Origin: JBLHUT01 sp047629975
GTDB lineage: Bacteria; Pseudomonadota; Alphaproteobacteria; Rhodobacterales; Rhodobacteraceae
Direction of reading: 5' to 3'
Assembly (NCBI GenBank): GCA_047629975.1
Contig: JBLHUT010000105.1
Location: 1-10,885 of the forward strand
Length of the DNA stretch: 10,885 nt
The notes under the pieces were generated by a model that saw only the letters and a list, made by a program, of their open reading frames with translations, was not told the DNA's origin and ran no database searches. A program made the position numbers and the translations under genes. Below are positions 5,999 to 10,885 of the stretch, piece after piece. Numbering within the stretch: the stretch's first letter is position 1; each line of letters begins with the position of its first letter.

Positions 5999-6373
5999 AT
6001 GCCGCTCTACGAGCATGTCTTTATCTCGCGTCAGGATTTGTCCTCTACGCAAGCCGAGGGGCTGATCGAGCACTTTGGCACGATCTTGTCCGATAACGGT
6101 GGTTCTGTCGTTGAACAGGAATACTGGGGCGTCAAAACGATGGCCTACAAGATCAACAAGAATCGCAAAGGCCACTACGCCTTTTTGAAAACCGACGCAC
6201 CTGCTCCTGCGATCAAGGAAATGGAACGCCTGATGGCCCTGCACGAAGATGTCATGCGCATTCTGACCATCAAGGTCGATGCACATTCCGAAGGCCCTTC
6301 GGTTCAGATGCAAAAGCGTGACGAGCGTAGCGACCGTGGTGGCGATCGTGGCGAACGCCGCGAACGTCGTTGA
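5999..6373 (+). CDS. rpsF: 30S ribosomal protein S6
   Basis: S6 sits on the platform of the small ribosomal subunit, where it pairs with S18 on 16S rRNA. The 124-residue protein begins MPLYEHVFISRQDLS and keeps the family pattern through YWGVKTMAYKINKNRKGHYAF and the KEMERLMALHEDVMRILTIKV strand-helix end. After about residue 100 comes a charged tail of Arg, Asp, Gly and Glu (SDRGGDRGERRERR), probably disordered, as is common in this family. An AAAGGA lies shortly before the ATG. It is the first gene of a three-gene operon, followed by rpsR after 29 bases. Confidence 0.97.
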   Translation: MPLYEHVFISRQDLSSTQAEGLIEHFGTILSDNGGSVVEQEYWGVKTMAYKINKNRKGHYAFLKTDAPAPAIKEMERLMALHEDVMRILTIKVDAHSEGPSVQMQKRDERSDRGGDRGERRERR

Positions 6374-6402
6374 TCAATCGCGCTAGATAAGGACTGTAAC
6401 AC

Positions 6403-6630
6403 ATGGCTTCCAAACCATTTTTCCGCCGCCGCAAAGTCTGCCCGTTCTCCGGCGACAATGCGCCCGCAATCGACTATAAAGACACGCGCCTGCTGCAACG
6501 GTATATTTCCGAGCGTGGCAAGATCGTGCCTTCCCGTATCACCGCCGTATCAGCCAAGAAGCAGCGCGAACTGGCCCGTGCCATCAAACGCGCCCGCTTC
6601 CTCGCCCTGCTGCCATACGCCGTAAAATAA
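6403..6630 (+). CDS. rpsR: 30S ribosomal protein S18
   Basis: S18 forms a heterodimer with S6 on the 30S platform and lies near the mRNA exit. The 75-residue length is normal. Visible hallmarks are the basic N-terminus FFRRRKVCPF, the IDYKDTRLLQRYISERGKIVPSRIT core, and the C-terminal helix QRELARAIKRARFLALLPY. Only one cysteine remains, so the zinc-binding cysteine set of some S18 proteins is absent, as is frequent. AAGGA precedes the ATG, and rplI follows after 12 bases. Confidence 0.98.
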   Translation: MASKPFFRRRKVCPFSGDNAPAIDYKDTRLLQRYISERGKIVPSRITAVSAKKQRELARAIKRARFLALLPYAVK

Positions 6631-6642
6631 GGAGACACTGTC

Positions 6643-7260
6643 ATGGACGTTATCCTCATGCAGCGCGTGGCCAAGTTGGGCCAGATGGGTGAAGTTGTTT
6701 CCGTAAAGGACGGCTACGCCCGCAACTTCCTTTTGCCACTCGGCAAGGCAATGCGTGCATCCGCACTCAACATTGCCCAGTTCGAAACGCAAAAGGCACA
6801 ACTCGAGGCCAACAACCTCGAGACAAAGAAAGAAGCCGAAGCTTTTGCTTCCAGCCTCGAAGGTCAGCGGTTCGTCGTGATTCGCTCCGCCTCTGACGCT
6901 GGCGCGCTTTACGGTTCGGTAACACCGCGCGACGCGGCAGAAGCAGCAACCGCAGGCGGCTTCACCGTTGACAAAAAGCAGGTCGCTCTGACCCGTCCGA
7001 TCAAGTATCTTGGTCTGCACACTCTTCACGTCATCCTGCACCCCGAAGTAGAGGTGTCGATCGAACTCAACGTTGCGCGTTCGAACGAAGAAGCCGAACT
7101 TCAGGCCTCCGGAAAGTCGATCCAGGATCTTGCAGCAGAGGCCGAGGCCGAAGCTGAATTCGAGATTGCGGAACTGTTCGACGAAATGGGTGCTGCAGCC
7201 AATGACGACGATAGTGGCCCGATGGAGGACGCTCCGGCGACCAACGACGAGCAGCCCTGA
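6643..7260 (+). CDS. rplI: 50S ribosomal protein L9 with long acidic C-terminal extension
   Basis: L9 binds 23S rRNA at the base of the L1 stalk and helps maintain reading frame. The N-terminal domain (1-50) carries the signature GYARNFLLPLGKA at 24-36. A long connecting helix (about 45-75) leads to the C-terminal rRNA-binding domain ending near residue 148. The protein has 205 residues, against about 149 in E. coli. The extra part (about 150-205) is rich in Glu, Asp and Ala, first helix-like (AAEAEAEAEFEIAEL) and then probably disordered. Such extensions are common in alphaproteobacteria. GGAGA lies before the ATG. It is the last gene of the operon, with a terminator at 7310. Confidence 0.97.
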   Translation: MDVILMQRVAKLGQMGEVVSVKDGYARNFLLPLGKAMRASALNIAQFETQKAQLEANNLETKKEAEAFASSLEGQRFVVIRSASDAGALYGSVTPRDAAEAATAGGFTVDKKQVALTRPIKYLGLHTLHVILHPEVEVSIELNVARSNEEAELQASGKSIQDLAAEAEAEAEFEIAELFDEMGAAANDDDSGPMEDAPATNDEQP

Positions 7261-7309
7261 TACAAGACGATATCCGCAAAGCCCCCTACGGGACGGTTTG
7301 TGCGAAATG

Positions 7310-7339
7310 AAACAGGTGGCGGTTACTCGCCACCTGTTT
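7310..7339 (+). terminator. Terminator of the rpsF-rpsR-rplI operon
   Basis: A 12-bp perfect stem (AAACAGGTGGCG / CGCCACCTGTTT) with a six-base loop ends in TTTT. It lies 49 bases past the rplI stop. The T-run is short but the stem is strong. Confidence 0.82.
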
Positions 7340-7425
7340 TGCGTTTCAGACCCCAAAGACAAACACCCGAACAGTGTCGGTAAGCGGCGATAGCCGGGCC
7401 TTGATGCAAGGCCGCGACAAACACA

Positions 7426-7451
7426 AAAGGCCACCCCGAAGGATGGCCTTT
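7426..7451 (-). terminator. Terminator of tig, with UUCG tetraloop
   Basis: On the minus strand AAAGGCCA pairs with TGGCCTTT, extended by one G-U and two G-C pairs to a C(UUCG)G loop. It is followed by TTTTGTGTTTG. It lies about 30 bases past the tig stop and faces the rplI terminator, as expected between convergent genes. Confidence 0.85.
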
Positions 7452-7482
7452 CAATAATTTTCAAAGAAATTTCAGCGACAGA

Positions 7483-8814
7483 TTACTCTTCGTCAAGCGC
7501 CTCGATCGCCGCTTTCAAAGTATCCTTGTCCACTTCTTTCTCTTCAATCGTGGCAAGCTCGAAGACGTAATCGATGACTTTGTCTTCGAACAGCGGTGCA
7601 CGCATCTGCTGCTGCATCTGCTGGTTCTGCTGCACAAACTCAAAGAACTGACGCTCCTGCCCCGGATACTGACGCGCCTGAGCCAGAATGGCTTGCGTCA
7701 TTTCCGCATCGGTCACGTTGATCTCGTTCTTGCGACCGAGTTCGGCCAACAAAAGCCCAAGACGCACGCGGCGCTCTGCAAGGGTTTTATGCTCGTCGGT
7801 GGTTTCGATCTCGGGATGATCGTGCCCTTCGACTTCCGGATTGTCCTCATGCCACAACTGGTGCGCGATCTGGCCGGCTTCGGCATCCACCAACGACGGC
7901 GGCAACTCGAAACTCACCAGCGTGTCCAGCTTGTCCAGCACGGCGCGCTTCATGATCGCCCGCGATGCGCCGACATATTCCGCCTCAAGCCGCTCACCGA
8001 TCTGGGCTTTAAGCGCCTCAAGGTCGTCCGCACCGAACTGCTTTGCCAACTCGTCGTTGATCTCGGCTTCTTTGGGCTCTTTTACTTCTTTGATCTTGCA
8101 CTCGAAAACAGCAGATTTTCCAGCAAGATGCTCGGCCTGATACTCGTCGGGGAAGTTTACCTCGACCGACTTTTCCTCACCGGCCTTCACACCAACAAGC
8201 TGCTCCTCGAAGCCCGGAATGAACTGACCAGAGCCCAGCACCAGCGGGAAGTCTTCGGCAGCGCCACCTTCAAACGGCTCGCCATCAACCTTGCCAAGGA
8301 AATCCATGACAATCTGGTCGCCATCTTTGGCTTTGCTGTTTTTCTTGCGCGCCTCGAAATTCTTTGCCTGACCTGCAAGCTCCGTAAGCGCCTCGGTCAC
8401 CGATGCTTCGTCGGCCTTGACGACCAGTTTCTCAAGCGTGATGTCGCCAAGCGGCACTTCGGGGATCTCGGGCAGTTTCTCGTAGGACATTTCGACGACG
8501 ACATCGTCGCCCTCTTTCCAGTTCTCGCCGGTCATCTCGACCTTTGGCTGCAAGGACGGACGGTCGCCAGTCGCTTCGAAATGACTGCTCATCGCGCCAT
8601 CGACGGATTCCTGCATCGCTTCGCCAAGAATACGTGGGCCAAACTGCTTTTTCAGCAGTGCCATCGGGACTTTGCCTTTGCGAAAGCCCTTCATTTCGAC
8701 CTCGGGACGGGCCTCGACAAGCTTTTCATTGACCTTGCCCTCAAGCTCGGCCGCAGTGATTGTGATCTGGTAGCCCCGCTTGAGGCCTTCGTTCAGGGTC
8801 TCTGTGACCTGCAT
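7483..8814 (-). CDS. tig: Trigger factor
   Basis: Trigger factor is the ribosome-bound chaperone that meets nascent chains at the exit tunnel and has peptidyl-prolyl isomerase activity. The 443-residue length is normal. The ribosome-docking signature GFRKGKVP is at 43-50. The FKBP-type isomerase domain spans about 165-247 (GDQIVMDFLGKVDGEPFEGG, GSGQFIPGFEEQLVG), and the helical chaperone domain follows to the end, with a Gln/Met-rich stretch (QQNQQMQQQM) near 390-410. The start at 8814 has AAAAGGGAAG (8830-8821) six bases upstream. A tRNA-Leu gene ends 27 bases before it on the same strand, so the two may share a transcript. A terminator follows at 7426-7451. Confidence 0.97.
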   Translation of the reverse strand: MQVTETLNEGLKRGYQITITAAELEGKVNEKLVEARPEVEMKGFRKGKVPMALLKKQFGPRILGEAMQESVDGAMSSHFEATGDRPSLQPKVEMTGENWKEGDDVVVEMSYEKLPEIPEVPLGDITLEKLVVKADEASVTEALTELAGQAKNFEARKKNSKAKDGDQIVMDFLGKVDGEPFEGGAAEDFPLVLGSGQFIPGFEEQLVGVKAGEEKSVEVNFPDEYQAEHLAGKSAVFECKIKEVKEPKEAEINDELAKQFGADDLEALKAQIGERLEAEYVGASRAIMKRAVLDKLDTLVSFELPPSLVDAEAGQIAHQLWHEDNPEVEGHDHPEIETTDEHKTLAERRVRLGLLLAELGRKNEINVTDAEMTQAILAQARQYPGQERQFFEFVQQNQQMQQQMRAPLFEDKVIDYVFELATIEEKEVDKDTLKAAIEALDEE

Positions 8815-8841
8815 GGGTTTCTTCCCTTTTCTATCGTCTCA

Positions 8842-8926
8842 TGGTGCGGGTGGAGGGACTTGAACCCCCACGCCTTGCGGCGCCAGAACCTAAATCTGGT
8901 GCGTCTACCAATTTCGCCACACCCGC
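8842..8926 (-). tRNA. tRNA-Leu (anticodon UAG), CCA end encoded
   Basis: The minus strand gives a complete class II tRNA. The acceptor stem is GCGGGTG / CACCCGC with discriminator A at 8845 and CCA encoded at 8844-8842. The D-arm is GCG...CGC. The anticodon arm is CCAGA-TTTAGGT-TCTGG with anticodon TAG. The long variable arm CGCCGCAAGGCGT forms its own stem, and the T-arm loop is TTCAAGT. The long variable arm, A73 and the anticodon fit leucine; it reads CUA and, by wobble, other CUN codons. The body is 82 bases without CCA. Confidence 0.97.
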
Positions 8927-9051
8927 ATGTACTGTACGGGCCACTCAAAGGCGTCCCGAAATCCGCGCCCTTCTAACAAGGTCCCGACGCGGATGCGAGA
9001 GCAAAAAGACACCCAATGTGAATCCTTGTCGTAATCGCGCGTTTTCTCTGC

Positions 9052-10716
9052 CTAGCTTGCGGCACTTCGCCCTGCGCAACCTGCTGTCAACACCTTGCGC
9101 AAGACCACCGGCACCTGCTCGGGCAAATCCTCGGCAATCAACCCGTGGCCGAACGACAGCCCCGCCTCCACATGCAGCCACGCCCCCAGTTGTGCGGCGT
9201 CGAACGGCCCAAGACCTTTGGCCAGCAATCCGGCAATGAAGCCGGCAAGCACATCGCCCGCCCCCGCAGTTGCCAGCATCGGCGCGTCGCGCGAATAGCA
9301 CGCAGCTGCAATCGCGCAGGTCCCGTCAGGCGCGGCAATCACCGTGTCCGGCCCCTTGAGCAGCACAACACACCCCGACCGCGCCGCCGCACAGCGCACG
9401 GCATCCACCTTGGAAAAGGCAGGCCCGCGCGTGGCAGGCTGGCGCATCCGCTCCGCGATGTCGGGAAAAAGACGCGCGAACTCTGCGTCGTGTGGCGTCA
9501 AAACCGCACGCACGCCGGACCGGCGCAACGCCGACCACAACACCTGCGCATCCTCCGCGAACTCCGTCAGCGCATCCGCATCAAGCACCAGCCCCCGTCC
9601 CGAGCGCGCCGCCCCAAGCACCAGCGCACGGCACCGCCCCCCAAGCCCCAGTCCCGGCCCGAGGCACAAAACGTTGATGCGGGTGTCTTCGAGTATCATC
9701 GTTAGCTCGGATGCGTCCTCACACCGTGCCAGCATGATCGCCGTCAGTTGGGCGGCACATTCCGGCAACGCGGCCTCGGGTGCCCCAACACTTACCACGC
9801 CGGCCCCGATTCTGAGCGCGCCGCGCGCGGCCAGCCGCGCAGCACCCGTCCGCCCCATCGGCCCGCTTAGAACCAGCGCGTGACCGTAATTGTACTTGTG
9901 CCCCCCCTGTTTGCACAGCGTCGCCAGCCCGGGCACATCGGGTCCGGCAAGCCGCAAGGGTCGCGTGCTGTCGTCATCAACCCCGCCGTCCAGCCCCGGA
10001 TCAAACGCCCCGATTCCGATATCGCAAACCGCAAGCGCGCCGCAAACATCCGGTCCCTGCGCCAGATAATGTCCCAGTTTGGGGTGCTGGAACGTGACCG
10101 TCAATGCCGCCTGCCCCGATACGCCCAAAGCCCCTCCCGCAGGCAGCAAAATGCGCCCACTGTCGGCCTCCAACCCTGATGGCACATCCACCGCAACCAT
10201 TCGCGCCGCGTATTGCGCCGGACGGTGCGCCATGAACTCAAACGCCTCGGCCAGCGGGCCGGTCAACGGACGGGTCAGCCCGATCCCGAACACCGCATCC
10301 ACATAAAGATCAGCTGGCGCAAAACGCTCCAGGGTCGCCATCGTAAGCGTGTGCACACGACCCAACGCACACCACCGCGCGTAATTGACTCCTGCATCCG
10401 CCGGCAGTCGGGCACTGTCGCCAAAGTGCAGCACCTCGACCCGCCACCCCAGCGCCAGCAACAAACGGGCCACAACAAACCCGTCACCACCATTGTTGCC
10501 CGGCCCGCACAAAACAACCGCCCTTCCCGACTGCGTCACAAAAACAGGCCAACGCGCCATCACGGCATCAACCACCCCCTGCCCTGCCCGCTCCATCAGG
10601 TCTCGCCCCGTTACCGGCCCTATTACCGGCGCAGTCACACCCCCCGTTACAGCTCCTGATGACATCGCACGGTGCTCCATCGCCCGCATCTGCCCAGTGG
10701 TTACCAAGTCCGTCAT
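9052..10716 (-). CDS. nnr: Bifunctional NAD(P)H-hydrate repair enzyme Nnr
   Basis: This fused enzyme repairs damaged NAD(P)H hydrates. The N-terminal domain (about 1-215) epimerises the R and S hydrates, with GPGNNGGDG at 71-79, DAVFGIGL at 140-147 and VDVPSGL at 176-182. The C-terminal domain (about 260-540) is the ADP-dependent dehydratase of the ribokinase-like fold, with HKYNYGH at 273-279, GPGLG at 353-357, LDADAL at 378-383, TPHD at 407-410, LKGPDTVI at 453-460 and AGAGDVLAG at 484-492. All key motifs are present, so both activities are expected. The ATG at 10716 (554 residues) is chosen because GAGG lies five bases upstream; an in-frame GTG at 10731 has no better site. One oddity is an extra Val-Thr-Gly-rich segment near 22-37. 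Downstream on the same strand are tRNA-Leu and tig. Confidence 0.95.
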   Translation of the reverse strand: MTDLVTTGQMRAMEHRAMSSGAVTGGVTAPVIGPVTGRDLMERAGQGVVDAVMARWPVFVTQSGRAVVLCGPGNNGGDGFVVARLLLALGWRVEVLHFGDSARLPADAGVNYARWCALGRVHTLTMATLERFAPADLYVDAVFGIGLTRPLTGPLAEAFEFMAHRPAQYAARMVAVDVPSGLEADSGRILLPAGGALGVSGQAALTVTFQHPKLGHYLAQGPDVCGALAVCDIGIGAFDPGLDGGVDDDSTRPLRLAGPDVPGLATLCKQGGHKYNYGHALVLSGPMGRTGAARLAARGALRIGAGVVSVGAPEAALPECAAQLTAIMLARCEDASELTMILEDTRINVLCLGPGLGLGGRCRALVLGAARSGRGLVLDADALTEFAEDAQVLWSALRRSGVRAVLTPHDAEFARLFPDIAERMRQPATRGPAFSKVDAVRCAAARSGCVVLLKGPDTVIAAPDGTCAIAAACYSRDAPMLATAGAGDVLAGFIAGLLAKGLGPFDAAQLGAWLHVEAGLSFGHGLIAEDLPEQVPVVLRKVLTAGCAGRSAAS

Positions 10717-10752
10717 ATTAACCTCGTCCACTTTTCTTTTCGCTCAAAAATT

Positions 10753-10780
10753 AATCTATCGGCTTGCAAAACAAGCACAA
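10753..10780 (-). promoter_or_regulatory. Candidate promoter of nnr
   Basis: On the minus strand TTGTGC (10780-10775) and TAGATT (10758-10753) are 16 bases apart, 36 bases before the nnr start. The match is modest. It overlaps the opposite-facing candidate promoter at 10764-10791. Confidence 0.35.
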
Positions 10781-10791
10781 CAGGGTAAATC
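10764..10791 (+). promoter_or_regulatory. Candidate promoter of the gene beyond the right edge
   Basis: TTGCAA (10764-10769) and TAAATC (10786-10791) are 16 bases apart on the plus strand; the -35 box equals that of the rpsF promoter. The gene it would serve starts outside the window. Confidence 0.38.
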
Positions 10792-10871
10792 AACAGGTCT
10801 GCACCGCTCGTTAGACCGGCAGTTTGTTGTCGCCCCGAGTTGATCATGGTCCACCCACACGGGGAACAGTT

Positions 10872-10879
10872 AAAGGGAG
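10872..10879 (+). promoter_or_regulatory. Ribosome binding site of a gene starting just past the window
   Basis: AAAGGGAG lies six bases from the window end, the right distance for a start codon just outside. The gene product cannot be seen. In related bacteria glnB is a plausible neighbour of nnr, but nothing in the sequence shows it. Confidence 0.45.
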
Positions 10880-10885
10880 TCGTGT

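Noticed and set aside
7693..8976. Long plus-strand open frame (427 codons) opposite tig
   Set aside because: It runs through the whole tRNA-Leu gene and most of trigger factor on the other strand. No family features are seen.
10717..10731. nnr starting at the GTG at 10731
   Set aside because: The ATG at 10716 has GAGG five bases upstream and fits the family start better.
10841..10885. Open frame from an ATG at 10848 to the window edge
   Set aside because: It has no ribosome binding site before it, while a good one (10872-10879) lies inside it, pointing to a start just past the edge.
1..10885. CRISPR array, insertion sequence, prophage, toxin-antitoxin or defence system
   Set aside because: There are no regularly spaced repeats, transposase, integrase or defence-type proteins. 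All genes are core or near-core with uniform composition.

Overview
The window looks like ordinary chromosomal DNA from an alphaproteobacterium, most likely Rhodobacterales (Roseobacter/Rhodobacter type). The reasons are its GC-rich coding, the order fabD-fabG-acpP-fabF-mltG, the order rpsF-rpsR-rplI with no priB/ssb between, a long acidic L9 tail, and a cytochrome b561 fused to a YceI domain. This is inferred from protein character and gene order, not from a database search. I see no insertion sequence, prophage, CRISPR array or toxin-antitoxin system.

Region 1 (1-3705, minus strand) is the fatty-acid synthesis cluster. It holds fabD (malonyl-CoA:ACP transacylase), fabG (ketoacyl-ACP reductase, start overlapping the end of fabD by 8 bases), acpP (acyl carrier protein), fabF (ketoacyl-ACP synthase II) and the first codons of a gene that is probably mltG, which starts on the fabF stop codon. 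acpP has its own strong promoter and a long leader able to form competing pairings. A UUCG-capped hairpin separates acpP from fabF.

Region 2 (3706-5812) holds two convergent genes for YceI-type (isoprenoid/lipid-binding) proteins. One is a membrane cytochrome b561 with a C-terminal YceI domain (plus strand). The other is a secreted stand-alone YceI (minus strand). They share a bidirectional terminator. Upstream of each lies an inverted repeat with the identical core ACAG-CCC-CTGT, at nearly the same distance from its predicted -35 box. I read this as a shared operator, and it is the most interesting signal in the window.

Region 3 (5866-7339, plus strand) is the ribosomal protein operon rpsF-rpsR-rplI (S6, S18, L9), with a clear promoter, a leader that may be an S6:S18 autoregulatory element, and a terminator.

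Region 4 (7426-10716, minus strand) contains nnr (bifunctional NAD(P)H-hydrate repair), tRNA-Leu(UAG) and tig (trigger factor), with a UUCG-loop terminator after tig. The tRNA lies only 27 bases before tig. The right end (10717-10885) is a short intergenic stretch with possible divergent promoters. It ends in a ribosome binding site for a plus-strand gene just outside the window. No stretch longer than 300 bases lacks a gene.
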